From NCBI RefSeq assembly GCF_000955905.1, contig NZ_CP011097.1, positions 1,080,582-1,144,581 of the forward strand: 64,000 nt of DNA, read 5' to 3'. Of this stretch, positions 1-7,916 are shown piece by piece (the stretch's first letter is position 1; every line of letters begins with the position of its first letter). A program made the position numbers and the translations under genes. The notes under the pieces were generated by a model. The model was not told the DNA's origin, made no database searches, and saw nothing but the letters and a program-made list of their open reading frames with translations. Source of the DNA: Candidatus Nitrosotenuis cloacae. Its GTDB lineage: Archaea; Thermoproteota; Nitrososphaeria; Nitrososphaerales; Nitrosopumilaceae.

Positions 1-377
1 ATTACTTGGGTTTCATCAACAAGATTGCCTTCCTTGTCTTTTAGCTGAACTTTTTCAGAGACATCAGTAAACCACAAACTTTGATATGAATAAACTTGGA
101 ACTGGCCCGCCTTTAGTATGGTTCCAGCAGGAAGTATCAGTGTCTTTTTTGTAACGGTGGTGGATGCAATTTTCCATCCTCCAATGTTCACATCTTGTGT
201 GGTGGGATTGAACAGCTCGACCCATTCAGATACGGACTTGGAATCATCGCCTGCAGGGTTTGTGTCAATTTCATTAATCACCACATGGTCTGCCAGATCG
301 TCGGCACCATAAGATACGCCAAATACACCAATGAATAGTAAAGCTGCAAATACGCCAGCTAGGGGCAAAGTCCTCAT
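1..377 (-). CDS. Secreted lamin-tail domain (LTD) protein, C-terminus beyond the window
   Basis: About 125 codons are visible, reading from an ATG at 377 off the left edge. The N-terminus is a signal peptide (residues 1-24, hydrophobic core AALLFIGVFG, likely cut before ADDLAD). The mature part has LTD hallmarks: VINEIDTNP, then SEWVELFNP and IGGWKI, so it should fold as the immunoglobulin-like lamin-tail domain that occurs in many archaeal and bacterial surface proteins. The domain suggests an extracellular or S-layer-associated role; ligand and partners cannot be read from the fragment. The family call is good, the function open. Confidence 0.8.
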   Translation of the reverse strand, partial: MRTLPLAGVFAALLFIGVFGVSYGADDLADHVVINEIDTNPAGDDSKSVSEWVELFNPTTQDVNIGGWKIASTTVTKKTLILPAGTILKAGQFQVYSYQSLWFTDVSEKVQLKDKEGNLVDETQV

Positions 378-510
378 TTTTTCTACCTAAGTAATTTGGC
401 TCCAGATATCATTTTAGATCTAAATTGAGCAAAAGTTGAGCAAGTTGTGAATTGGGGATGCATTTTACACAAATTTGCCTCCAATTGCTAAAAAAGAGTG
501 CGTATGATTT

Positions 511-753
511 CTATTTGATACCATCGCAGTTTGGGCATTTTGCGTCTTCGATTTTTGCACCACAGTGAATGCAGATTCCCTCGGGGATTTCCTTTGTTAT
601 TTTGCGCTGGCGTCGGCCCACATAGACTTTGACTGCGACATAGATTCCGACTGCAAATATCACGGAATAGATCAAGGCAAGGCCTGCACCCAAAAGCCCA
701 ATCATGAAAAGCAAAATTCCGGCAATTAGAATCCACTCGCGCTTGGCACTCAA
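511..753 (-). CDS. Small membrane protein with C-terminal zinc ribbon
   Basis: An 80-residue protein with a hydrophobic stretch of about 35 residues (7-42, rich in Gly, Ile and Leu, long enough for two short membrane helices), a basic segment GRRQRK, and a C-terminal zinc ribbon made by CIHCGAK and CPNCDG. The ribbon should lie on the cytoplasmic side by the positive-inside rule. Small membrane-plus-zinc-ribbon proteins of this build are common in Nitrososphaeria; no function is known to me. A longer overlapping reading frame exists on the same strand but lacks these features. Confidence 0.65.
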   Translation of the reverse strand: MSAKREWILIAGILLFMIGLLGAGLALIYSVIFAVGIYVAVKVYVGRRQRKITKEIPEGICIHCGAKIEDAKCPNCDGIK

Positions 754-802
754 TCATACCACAGCCACTCCAGTCGATTAAAAATCATTAGATTAGTAAA
801 AG

Positions 803-876
803 TGGGATCGGCCGGATTCGAACCGACGACCTCAGGTACCCAAAACCCGAATCATACCAAGCTAGACCACGATCCC
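803..876 (-). tRNA. tRNA-Pro (anticodon TGG)
   Basis: On the minus strand the sequence folds as a tRNA: acceptor GGGATCG pairs with CGATCCC, discriminator A; T-arm GTCGG-TTCGAAT-CCGGC; anticodon stem CGGGT/ACCTG around the loop TTTGGGT, giving anticodon TGG (Pro). No intron. CCA is not encoded. A TATA-like box (about 899-910, read on the minus strand as TTAAATTGG) lies at the right distance upstream. Confidence 0.93.
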
Positions 877-898
877 GATGTGTCTGCAGATTTTTTGC

Positions 899-928
899 CC
901 CAATTTAAGCTTGCATATTTTAAATAAC
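899..928. promoter_or_regulatory. Divergent TATA boxes for tRNA-Pro and methionine aminopeptidase
   Basis: CAATTTAAG at about 900-909 suits tRNA-Pro on the minus strand. TATTTTAAATAA at about 916-927 lies 25-30 nt before the TTG at 950 and suits map on the plus strand. The two boxes almost touch, so the two promoters probably compete for TBP. Inferred from sequence and spacing only. Confidence 0.5.
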
Positions 929-949
929 TATTCTAGTCCAACTCCACCA

Positions 950-1840
950 TTGCAAATAGATGACTACATCAAGGCAGGCAAAATAGCATCTGAGGTTCGC
1001 GAGCTTGCAAGAAAAAAAGATTGGATAGGAAAGACACTTTATGAAATCTGCGAGACTGTAGAATCTGAAATAAAGAACCGTGGCGGAAAATGCGCATTTC
1101 CAGTAAATGCCAGTCTAAATGAAATTGCAGCTCACTATACTGCTGAGCCAAACGATCCCAAGGTCTTGAGTAGTTCTGATCTTATCAAAATAGATCTTGG
1201 AGTGCAGATCAATGGATACATTGCAGACACTGCCGTATCGGTCTCGTATGATCCAGAGTCTGCTATACTAGTAGATACTGCAGAAGAGGCACTAAAGGCT
1301 GCAATGTCAATGGTAAAAGAGGGAACAAAATCCAGCGACATTGGACGAACCATACAAAAGACAATAATGCAGTACAACCTCAAGCCGATTGCAAATCTCT
1401 CAGGTCATTCCTTAGAACAATATACCATTCACGCAGGCAAGTCAATTCCAAACATGTGGTCAATTGGCTCATTTTCGCTCTCCACAAAGGAGGCATACGC
1501 ATGCGAGCCATTTGTTACCACATCAAAGGGGTTGGGATTTGTACGGGACGGCAAGACAAAAAACATCTTTGGTCTTGTGTCCCGCAAAAAGACAAAAAAC
1601 GAAAAGGCAAACAAGCTAGTCGACTACATCTGGGATAATTTCAACACGCTACCATTTGCACTGCGATGGCTCACAAAAGACAATGAGGAAAAAGAGGCCA
1701 GAACACTACTTGAGGAATTGATCAAAAACAAAATAGTCCGCGCATATCCAGTTCTTAATGAGGCAAACGGTCAGCGAGTAGCGCAGGCAGAACACACATT
1801 CATTCCAACAGAGAATGGTGCAGTAATCACTACTCTATAG
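950..1840 (+). CDS. map: Methionine aminopeptidase, type II (archaeal)
   Basis: Removes the initiator methionine from nascent proteins in the cytoplasm. The protein has the pita-bread fold metal ligands: Asp in KIDLGV and in YIADTAVS, His in SGHSLEQY, Glu in ACEPF and Glu near the C-terminus (QAEHTF). Length (296 residues) matches archaeal type II enzymes. I place the start at TTG 950 (TTGCAAATAG) because a TATA box sits about 25 nt upstream and family similarity begins at IDDYIKAGKIA; the frame is open to an ATG at 878, but this would run through the promoter. It overlaps the next gene tail to tail by 11 bp. Confidence 0.93.
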   Translation: MQIDDYIKAGKIASEVRELARKKDWIGKTLYEICETVESEIKNRGGKCAFPVNASLNEIAAHYTAEPNDPKVLSSSDLIKIDLGVQINGYIADTAVSVSYDPESAILVDTAEEALKAAMSMVKEGTKSSDIGRTIQKTIMQYNLKPIANLSGHSLEQYTIHAGKSIPNMWSIGSFSLSTKEAYACEPFVTTSKGLGFVRDGKTKNIFGLVSRKKTKNEKANKLVDYIWDNFNTLPFALRWLTKDNEEKEARTLLEELIKNKIVRAYPVLNEANGQRVAQAEHTFIPTENGAVITTL

Positions 1841-2012
1841 GCTGCCCAAATATCTTTGAGATTCTACTTTGTCCTTTGCAGGAACTGCATTCAGTACCTG
1901 CCGCAAAAAGACAATCGCCTTCCTTGAATTTTCTTTGTGATTCCTTGCCGCAGGATTGACATTTTTCTATCGTATGTGCGATGATGGTTTTTTCTTTTTT
2001 GGAAAATATCAT
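1830..2012 (-). CDS. Small zinc-ribbon protein
   Basis: A 60-residue protein with two Cys pairs: CQSCG at 18-22 and CSSCKG at 42-47, plus a lone Cys at 34, consistent with one zinc ribbon. It is rich in Lys and Glu and has no membrane segment. Its start overlaps the stop of the upstream DUF1512 gene in an ATGA-type junction, so the two are probably co-transcribed and translationally coupled. I do not recognise a named family; nucleic-acid or protein binding is only a guess. Confidence 0.6.
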   Translation of the reverse strand: MIFSKKEKTIIAHTIEKCQSCGKESQRKFKEGDCLFAAGTECSSCKGQSRISKIFGQPIE

Positions 2013-3127
2013 TGAGGAACTCCTAGTGTGTTGCCAACACCAACTACAACTATGAGATCACCAGGCTTGGTGTTTTCTAGTATGGTCTGATAGATTTGTG
2101 ATTCTACCTCGTCTGATTTATCGGCAATGTCTTTACTCATCAGAGTGATTGCCTCTTTGATTGATTGCTTTATCACAATTGCATAGACTGGGATGTTGTG
2201 CCTTGTTGCCGCTTCTTCTATTTGGTATCGGTCTGTTCCCATTCCACCAATTGCGGCGCCAAATCCTTGAGCGATAGTCCCAGAGGTCTCGCCTTCCAGT
2301 TTTAGGCCTGCATCCACCATGATTATCACATTTGGGTGTTTTTCTGCAACCAGTGTTTCTACAGCATCTCCTGGCCTGCCAACCGTGGCAAGTGGGCCTT
2401 CTGCCTTTAAGAGTATCAGGCGTCTGCCCTCAAACTCGGATTCCGAATATACGGTTTCCAGCGCTATTGTTTTTTTCTGGGCTCCAAGCATCATTTTTCC
2501 TATTACCATAGGCCCAATTCCATCACCGATTGGCTGTCCCTGTTTTAGTGCAGAAACTGCTCCCTTTAGCGCATCTGCCTGCTCCATGATAAATGGAATC
2601 ATCATTTGGAGTGGCAAAATCAGCGGGAAGTTGTTTTGTCTTTTTGCGGTAAGGTATAGGTGTCGGACTATTTTGTGCAACAGATTCAGCGACGTTACCA
2701 CTTCGAGTAGATTTTGGATTTTGGTTGATTCGAGTGGTGTGATGTCTTTTGCAAGCATAGACACTTGGGATCTGGTGTAATCCTCGCGTGATCGTAACAA
2801 GTGTTTTATTTTTGGCATTATTCCGTTTGGGTCGATATCAACTGGCATTATGGTAAAGTATTCCAGGAACGAGTCGACTTTTTTTGTAACATCGCCTGAT
2901 GCATTTTTCTTTTGCAGATAGTCAAGCAATTCTTTTCGAGTTTCGTCTTTGTATTTTTGCAGCTTTTCAATGCTCTTGTTTATCTCACTAGATGTGATTA
3001 TTAGCTGTATTCTCTGTCCATAAAATACAAAGAGAACAATTGGCACAATCCAGATTATCCACATTATCGGGTTTGACGAGTCACCGCCAAACAGATTGTC
3101 AGTTGAGAATAATTCAGTATAATTCAA
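2009..3127 (-). CDS. DUF1512 family membrane-anchored protein
   Basis: A 372-residue protein with one N-terminal membrane helix (about residues 21-38, IMWIIWIVPIVLFVFYG), a helical region to about 230, and a Rossmann-like C-terminal half. That half contains LATVGRPGDAVE, NVIIMVDAGLKLEGE, a glycine-rich stretch (GFGAAIGGMG) and a terminal LIVVVGVGNTLGVPQ. This matches the archaeal DUF1512 family in length and order. The family has no established function; the glycine-rich loops hint at nucleotide or phosphate binding, which is my inference. It probably forms an operon with the zinc-ribbon gene downstream. Confidence 0.8.
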   Translation of the reverse strand: MNYTELFSTDNLFGGDSSNPIMWIIWIVPIVLFVFYGQRIQLIITSSEINKSIEKLQKYKDETRKELLDYLQKKNASGDVTKKVDSFLEYFTIMPVDIDPNGIMPKIKHLLRSREDYTRSQVSMLAKDITPLESTKIQNLLEVVTSLNLLHKIVRHLYLTAKRQNNFPLILPLQMMIPFIMEQADALKGAVSALKQGQPIGDGIGPMVIGKMMLGAQKKTIALETVYSESEFEGRRLILLKAEGPLATVGRPGDAVETLVAEKHPNVIIMVDAGLKLEGETSGTIAQGFGAAIGGMGTDRYQIEEAATRHNIPVYAIVIKQSIKEAITLMSKDIADKSDEVESQIYQTILENTKPGDLIVVVGVGNTLGVPQ

Positions 3128-3239
3128 TTACACTGCAAAACTTGAGGTGCCAAATTAATGGATTTGTGTAAGGTCGATCCGCAAAACATACCCAAATTTC
3201 AAAGAAATTGGCTGTCGGGTAAACAATTAGAAAGTGCTC

Positions 3240-3249
3240 TTTATATAGC
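3240..3249 (+). promoter_or_regulatory. TATA box of tbp
   Basis: TTTATATAGC lies about 26-30 nt before the ATG at 3273, the expected spacing for a transcription start at or just before the start codon. It is among the strongest TATA-like boxes in the window. Confidence 0.6.
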
Positions 3250-3272
3250 CTAGATAAGGCAACAGGTAGCGT

Positions 3273-3833
3273 ATGCCACAAACAAAGCCGATAGTAAGCA
3301 TCGAAAACGTAGTTGCTTCTGCTTCAGTGGATCAGAAAATGGACCTTAATGAGATTACTCGTAATTTTCCAGATGTAGAGTATCATCCAGATCAATTTCC
3401 TGGCTTGGTCTTTAGACTAAAGAGTCCCAAGACTGCAACCTTGATTTTCACCTCTGGCAAGATGGTCTGTACTGGTGCAAAATCAGAAGAGATGGCACGA
3501 AGTGCAGTCAAGTCGGTTGTTCAAAAGCTCAGAAAGGGCGGAATCAAAGTCAAAAAAGACGCAGTAGTTGATATCCAAAACATTGTTGCATCAATTAATC
3601 TGGGTGGAAAAATTCACCTAGAGCAGGCAGCAAGAACCCTACCACGCAGCATGTACGAGCCAGAACAATTTCCAGGCCTGATTCACCGAATGCTTGATCC
3701 AAAAACCGTGATCCTGCTTTTCTCATCCGGAAAGCTAGTGTGCACAGGTGCCAAAAAAGAGCCAGATGTATATCGCTCCGTTAACAACCTACACTCGCTA
3801 CTAGAAGAAAAGAATCTAATGATCTACGACTAG
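3273..3833 (+). CDS. tbp: TATA-box-binding protein
   Basis: General transcription factor that binds TATA boxes and recruits TFB and RNA polymerase. The 186-residue protein is the usual pseudo-symmetric saddle: two repeats, each with a D(H/Q)E-QFPGL(V/I)(F/H)R segment, then K(T)A/V-(T)LIF-SGK(M/L)VCTGAK. The first repeat spans about 6-93 and the second about 96-184. No acidic C-terminal tail is present. The gene is monocistronic, with a strong TATA box in front and a hairpin-plus-T-run behind it. Confidence 0.97.
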   Translation: MPQTKPIVSIENVVASASVDQKMDLNEITRNFPDVEYHPDQFPGLVFRLKSPKTATLIFTSGKMVCTGAKSEEMARSAVKSVVQKLRKGGIKVKKDAVVDIQNIVASINLGGKIHLEQAARTLPRSMYEPEQFPGLIHRMLDPKTVILLFSSGKLVCTGAKKEPDVYRSVNNLHSLLEEKNLMIYD

Positions 3834-3840
3834 ATCTTTC

Positions 3841-3872
3841 TTTTATTTTAAGAAATAAAAAATTATTTTATT
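3841..3872. terminator. Bidirectional T-rich hairpin terminator between tbp and the OB-fold gene
   Basis: Arms TTTTATTT (3841-3848) and AAATAAAA (3853-3860) are perfectly complementary around loop TAAG, followed by further T/A runs in both directions. It sits between two convergent genes. Archaeal termination mainly needs T-runs, so the hairpin may be incidental. Confidence 0.5.
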
Positions 3873-4186
3873 TTCGTTCCAAGTGGGATTGACTCATCAA
3901 CTGTAAGCCAATATGGCTTGTCATTAAGATCCGCTGCCAAAAGCATTGCGTTTGATTCAACACCGCCAACTGTCTTTGGCTCCAAATTTGTGATTGCAAT
4001 TACGGTTTTTCCAATTAGTTCCTCTGGTGCAAAATACTGTGCACCACCAATTATGAGATTTCGGGTTTCGCCGCCAAGATCAATAGTTCCCTTGATTATC
4101 TTGGTCTTGCCTGGAATCTTTTCGGTGGCTATGATTTTTGCCACCTTGATGTCGAGTTTGGCAAAGTCATCATAAGTAATGGTCAT
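3863..4186 (-). CDS. tRNA-binding OB-fold protein (EMAPII / MetRS beta-like)
   Basis: A 107-residue stand-alone tRNA-binding domain: DFAKLDIKVAKIIATEKIPGKTKI at the start, then GGAQYFAPEELIGKTVIAITNLEPKTVGGVESNAMLLAA, the signature of the EMAPII/MetRS C-terminal domain. Such free-standing domains in archaea help methionyl-tRNA synthetase or other synthetases hold tRNA and act as dimers. The metG gene itself is not in this window. It is often annotated as MetRS beta subunit; the exact partner is unknown here. Confidence 0.85.
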   Translation of the reverse strand: MTITYDDFAKLDIKVAKIIATEKIPGKTKIIKGTIDLGGETRNLIIGGAQYFAPEELIGKTVIAITNLEPKTVGGVESNAMLLAADLNDKPYWLTVDESIPLGTKIK

Positions 4187-4317
4187 AAAATGAGGTCTTT
4201 GACACCAATTAAAATGAATTTCGTATTAGATACGGTAAGATTTGTGAAATATTCTTTGTAAAAGATGGCAATATTGCCACACAATTAATTTATGAGAAAA
4301 GATTGCACAAAATCCGT

Positions 4318-5025
4318 ATGGGTCAGTTTTTCACAGACGACATTGATGCCCTCCTAAAGTCAGGCCATGGCGATTCCACACGCCTTGCCAAGATAAAGGC
4401 AGAGTTTGAGTCAACAAAGCTGGTATCAATCGATGATAGAAAATATGTTGAAGGTTTGATTTCTCGATATTTACAAGTCCCAACAGAGCCCAAGCCGGAA
4501 AAGATCATCCGCGAGTCGGAAAAAAGAATAGTTCCGCCACCTCCACCGCCACGAAACCCGCCAACGCTACTTGAGGTAAAGCAAAAGCCAAAGAAGGAAG
4601 AAAAAATCCCCAAGATAGAAGGTAGCAAAATAAAGCTCAGAAATATTGTAATTGCCGTTTGTGCCACAGTCTTTGCTGTCTTGACAGTATCCTTTGTTGC
4701 AATGAACCAAGACGAAACCGGTGGAATCACAGGTCCGGCAATCACCAAAACCCTAGAAATAGACTCGGCATCGTATGTTAGAGGTGATATCATATCGATT
4801 TCCGGCAAGACCAAAGACACATCCCAAACAGTAAGACTTGCAATCAGCAATCCATCAAATACTGAGGTCTGGACAGAAACCGTAACTGTCAAGCCAAACA
4901 AAGAATTTTCCACACTGGCAATTGCCGGAGGAGATGGATGGGACCAAGCAGGGCGATACACCATAATCCTGACATATTCCGATGTGAGTGAAAGCATTGG
5001 GTTTAGTTTTAGCCCAAGTGAGTAA
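4318..5025 (+). CDS. Single-pass membrane protein with proline-rich linker and extracytoplasmic beta domain
   Basis: Layout: a cytoplasmic helical head (1-50: GQFFTDDIDALLKSGHGD, then VSIDDRKYVEGLISRYL); a charged linker with a run of six prolines (about 73-78); a membrane helix (about 111-129, IVIAVCATVFAVLTVSFVAM); and a C-terminal domain with alternating hydrophobic strands (YVRGDIISISGKTKD to YTIILTYSDV), resembling immunoglobulin-like or macroglobulin-like surface domains. I take ATG 4318, about 25-30 nt behind a TATA-like AATTTATG, over the in-frame TTG at 4303. Function unknown; it could link the envelope to a cytoplasmic partner. Confidence 0.7.
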   Translation: MGQFFTDDIDALLKSGHGDSTRLAKIKAEFESTKLVSIDDRKYVEGLISRYLQVPTEPKPEKIIRESEKRIVPPPPPPRNPPTLLEVKQKPKKEEKIPKIEGSKIKLRNIVIAVCATVFAVLTVSFVAMNQDETGGITGPAITKTLEIDSASYVRGDIISISGKTKDTSQTVRLAISNPSNTEVWTETVTVKPNKEFSTLAIAGGDGWDQAGRYTIILTYSDVSESIGFSFSPSE

Positions 5026-5060
5026 TCAAGACTAATATTTGATGCAGCAAAAACTCCACC

Positions 5061-5480
5061 ATGGCAACAATTGATGCCGCAGTTGTGATTAATGCACCAG
5101 TAGACAAAGTATGGGATGTTGTATCAGATATAGATAATGAGCCAAAGTTCTGGAAGGGAACAAAGTCAATTAGAAACATTTCCAAAGACGGCAACACCAT
5201 AATTCGCGAAGTAACAATTGCATTCAAGGACTCTAAATGCATGCAGACCATAACGCTGCAGCCAAAGGAGAGAATCTTTGCAGAGTTTACAGAAGGCATC
5301 ATTAACGGAACCAAAACAATTCAGCTAATCCCAGAAGGTGAGAAAACAAGACTAGAGGCAATCTGGGACATGAAACTATCAGGTGTGATGGGCATGTTTA
5401 CTGGAATGGTAAAAAAACACATCAAGTCTGGAACCGAGCAAGCACTCGAGGCAATAAAGCAAGAAATCGAAAAGCCATGA
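5061..5480 (+). CDS. SRPBCC (START-like) family protein
   Basis: A 139-residue protein starting with the typical first strand and helix of the SRPBCC fold (DAAVVINAPVDKVWDVVSDIDNEPKFW), followed by antiparallel strands and a long C-terminal amphipathic helix (MGMFTGMVKKHIKSGTEQALEAIKQEIE). Such proteins bind hydrophobic ligands or act as cyclases or aromatase-like enzymes. Its stop overlaps the ATG of the glycosyltransferase (ATGA), so the pair is co-translated and may act on the same lipid-like substrate; that link is inference. Confidence 0.8.
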   Translation: MATIDAAVVINAPVDKVWDVVSDIDNEPKFWKGTKSIRNISKDGNTIIREVTIAFKDSKCMQTITLQPKERIFAEFTEGIINGTKTIQLIPEGEKTRLEAIWDMKLSGVMGMFTGMVKKHIKSGTEQALEAIKQEIEKP

Positions 5481-6676
5481 TTCTTGATATAATCAATTAC
5501 GTCGTTGCGGCAATTCTACTCGGAGTAGCGCTTGCATGGATTATACTAATCAAGTCAATGTCAGTGTCGTTCCGCCACACACCAATTCTGGATAAATTTG
5601 ATGCAACACCTCACCAGACTCCAAGGATCTCGGTAATTTTGCCGGCAAGAAACGAGCAGGATTTTATTGGAAAATGTCTGGACTCGCTAATATCACAAGA
5701 TTATGCCAACTATGAGATAATTGCAATCGATGATTCATCAGATGATGACACTGGGAAAATAATATCAGAGTATGCAAGCAAAGACCCCAGAATAATCCAT
5801 GTCAAGGCAGGCCCAAAGCCGGAGGGATGGATGGGAAAAAACTGGGCCTGCATGGAAGGCTACAAAAAGGCAACCGGCAGCCTGCTCTTGTTTACTGATG
5901 CCGACACCAAATTTGCAAAAACCGTCATTTCCTTGGCAGTTTCACATTTGGAATCATTTGGATTGGATGCGCTAACCGTAATACCAAAGATGATCTGCTT
6001 GGATCCTTGGACAAAAATAACGCTTCCAGTGCTATCCACGTTTTTGCATACCAGGTTTTCCGCCATTCGAGTTAATGATCCTACAAAAAAGACTGGTTAC
6101 TTTTTTGGCAGTTTTTTCATAATCCGAAAATCAACGTATGATGGCGTCGGGACTCATGAGGGAGTAAAGCACGAAATTATAGAGGATGGTGCTCTTGGGA
6201 AAAAAGTCAAGGAAGGCGGATTCAAAATGAAGATGGTTCGTGGTGACCACCTAATCGATGCGGTGTGGGCTCGGGACTGGTCCACATTATGGAATGGCCT
6301 AAAAAGACTAATGATACCGCTCTTTTTGCAAAACGGCAAAATTGCAGTTGGGATATTTTTTGCAGTCTTGTTTTTGCTGTTCATGCCGTACGTGTTTTTG
6401 GCATATTCAGTATCATTTGCTGCAAACTCAGGCTCATTTTTTGCAGTATTTGTGAGCTCTGCAGTATCGTCGATATTGTTGTTTTCTGCATGTGTAGTGG
6501 ATGCGTTTGCACTACGAATCAAGATGCATCATGCGGTTTGCGCGCCACTTGGAAGCCTGATAGTAGTGTGCGGATTTTTGGCAGGCCTACTCCAGGCAAA
6601 AAGCAACAAATCAGTATCTTGGAGAGGCAGGTCATATTCAATGAAAGACCACACTCCGGATTTTATCAACGTCTAG
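5477..6676 (+). CDS. Membrane glycosyltransferase, family 2 (CrtQ/HpnI-like)
   Basis: Transfers a sugar from a nucleotide or lipid donor, probably onto a lipid at the cytoplasmic membrane face. After an N-terminal membrane helix (about 5-27) comes a GT-A domain: SVILPARNEQDFIGKCLDSL, the acidic run IAIDDSSDDD, and a DxD-type metal site in LLFTDADTKF. Three to four membrane helices follow (about 288-370). The C-terminal segment SVSWRGRSYS is typical of this lipid-linked subgroup. It overlaps the SRPBCC gene by 4 bp. Substrate cannot be told from sequence; carotenoid, hopanoid-like or archaeal lipid are all possible. Confidence 0.85.
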   Translation: MILDIINYVVAAILLGVALAWIILIKSMSVSFRHTPILDKFDATPHQTPRISVILPARNEQDFIGKCLDSLISQDYANYEIIAIDDSSDDDTGKIISEYASKDPRIIHVKAGPKPEGWMGKNWACMEGYKKATGSLLLFTDADTKFAKTVISLAVSHLESFGLDALTVIPKMICLDPWTKITLPVLSTFLHTRFSAIRVNDPTKKTGYFFGSFFIIRKSTYDGVGTHEGVKHEIIEDGALGKKVKEGGFKMKMVRGDHLIDAVWARDWSTLWNGLKRLMIPLFLQNGKIAVGIFFAVLFLLFMPYVFLAYSVSFAANSGSFFAVFVSSAVSSILLFSACVVDAFALRIKMHHAVCAPLGSLIVVCGFLAGLLQAKSNKSVSWRGRSYSMKDHTPDFINV

Positions 6677-6713
6677 GCAAAGATTATAGGCATACCGCAA
6701 GCTGCTCAAATCA

Positions 6714-7889
6714 TTGGCAAAGTCTACTGTGATTGTTAGCGCACTGCTTGGCGCCATAATTGTTCTAGTAGCATATAGCATATTTTTGAATCCACCAAAC
6801 CAAATTCCAAGCGTTGATCAGATTTCAGTTAATACAAAAAACTCCATAACGGCACAAGACACAGGCGATTTATCACTAGTTGAGATATTTGAGAAAAGCG
6901 AGGCAGGTGTTGTACGGATTAATGTCAAGCGTCCAAGCACGGACCCGCGAGGAATTGGCGGAGTTGGCTCTGGATTTGTCTATGATTCCAACGGATATAT
7001 CATAACAAATGATCATGTTGTAGAAAATGCGGAAAAGCTCACAGTTACATTTTTGGATGGAAGATCATACAAGGCAAAAATCATCGGCCAAGACATCTAC
7101 ACAGACTTGGCAGTAATCAAGGTCAATGCAAGCTCCGATGTCTTGCAGTCATTGCCGGTTGGCGATTCATCAAAGCTCAGAGTTGGCGAGCCGATTGCGG
7201 CAATTGGAAATCCATTTGGATTATCGGGCTCGATGAGCTCAGGCATCATAAGCCAGGTTGGAAGATTATTGCCATCGCAAGACAGGGGATTCCAAATCCC
7301 AGACATCATACAAACTGATGCGGCAATCAATCCAGGAAACTCTGGCGGACCACTACTGAACATGCGTGGTGAGGTGGTTGGAATCAATACTGCAATCCAG
7401 TCCGAGACGGGGGATTTTGCAGGGGTAGGATTTGCCATACCATCAAGGACAGTACAGAAGATCATTCCAGTTCTAATTGAAAACAAGACATATCATCATC
7501 CGTGGGTTGGAATTTCTGGGCGCGACATAGACCCTGACTTGGCAGACATTTTGAAGCTAAAGGATGCCAGGGGATTCTTGGTGATTAATGTCCTAAAGGA
7601 CAGCCCTGCAGAAAGGGCAGGCCTTCGAGGTACAAACGAGACAAAAGAAGTCGACGGAATTCGACACCAAATCGGAGGCGATGTCGTTTTGGCAGTGGAC
7701 TCTAAGACTGTCAGAAAAATCGATGACATTTTGATTCATCTACAAAGAGAAAAAACAGTTGGTGATCAAATGATTTTACAGATTTTGCGGGACGGCAAGG
7801 TAAGCGATGTTGTCATCACCTTGAATGAAAGGCCCACTGCAAACATTATGCTGAATTCGACAAACCCAACCAACTCGACGCAAAGATAA
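6714..7889 (+). CDS. HtrA/DegP-type serine protease with PDZ domain
   Basis: Envelope quality-control protease. An N-terminal anchor or signal (about 5-25) is followed by a trypsin-like domain with the full triad: His101 (TNDHVV), Asp131 (YTDLAV) and Ser210 in PGNSGGP. A single PDZ domain follows (about 265-375: PWVGISGRDIDPDLAD, GFLVINVLKDSPAERAGLRG), then a polar Asn/Thr-rich tail. It is therefore predicted to be active outside the membrane. The start is TTG 6714, about 25-30 nt behind a weak TATA-like GATTATAGG. It is transcribed in the same direction as the glycosyltransferase but has its own promoter signal. Confidence 0.93.
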   Translation: MAKSTVIVSALLGAIIVLVAYSIFLNPPNQIPSVDQISVNTKNSITAQDTGDLSLVEIFEKSEAGVVRINVKRPSTDPRGIGGVGSGFVYDSNGYIITNDHVVENAEKLTVTFLDGRSYKAKIIGQDIYTDLAVIKVNASSDVLQSLPVGDSSKLRVGEPIAAIGNPFGLSGSMSSGIISQVGRLLPSQDRGFQIPDIIQTDAAINPGNSGGPLLNMRGEVVGINTAIQSETGDFAGVGFAIPSRTVQKIIPVLIENKTYHHPWVGISGRDIDPDLADILKLKDARGFLVINVLKDSPAERAGLRGTNETKEVDGIRHQIGGDVVLAVDSKTVRKIDDILIHLQREKTVGDQMILQILRDGKVSDVVITLNERPTANIMLNSTNPTNSTQR

Positions 7890-7916
7890 ATACTGCAATC
7901 AAAGACTATCCTCGTA

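Noticed and set aside
878-949. Longer methionine aminopeptidase start at ATG 878
   Set aside because: It would place the start within 2 bp of tRNA-Pro and code through the TATA box; the extra residues do not resemble the family.
4323-4997. 224-codon frame on the minus strand
   Set aside because: Shadow of the membrane-protein gene on the plus strand, which has a promoter, a plausible start and sensible topology.
6265-6732. 155-codon plus-strand frame inside the glycosyltransferase
   Set aside because: Overlaps the real gene in another frame, has no family features and runs past the glycosyltransferase stop only by chance.
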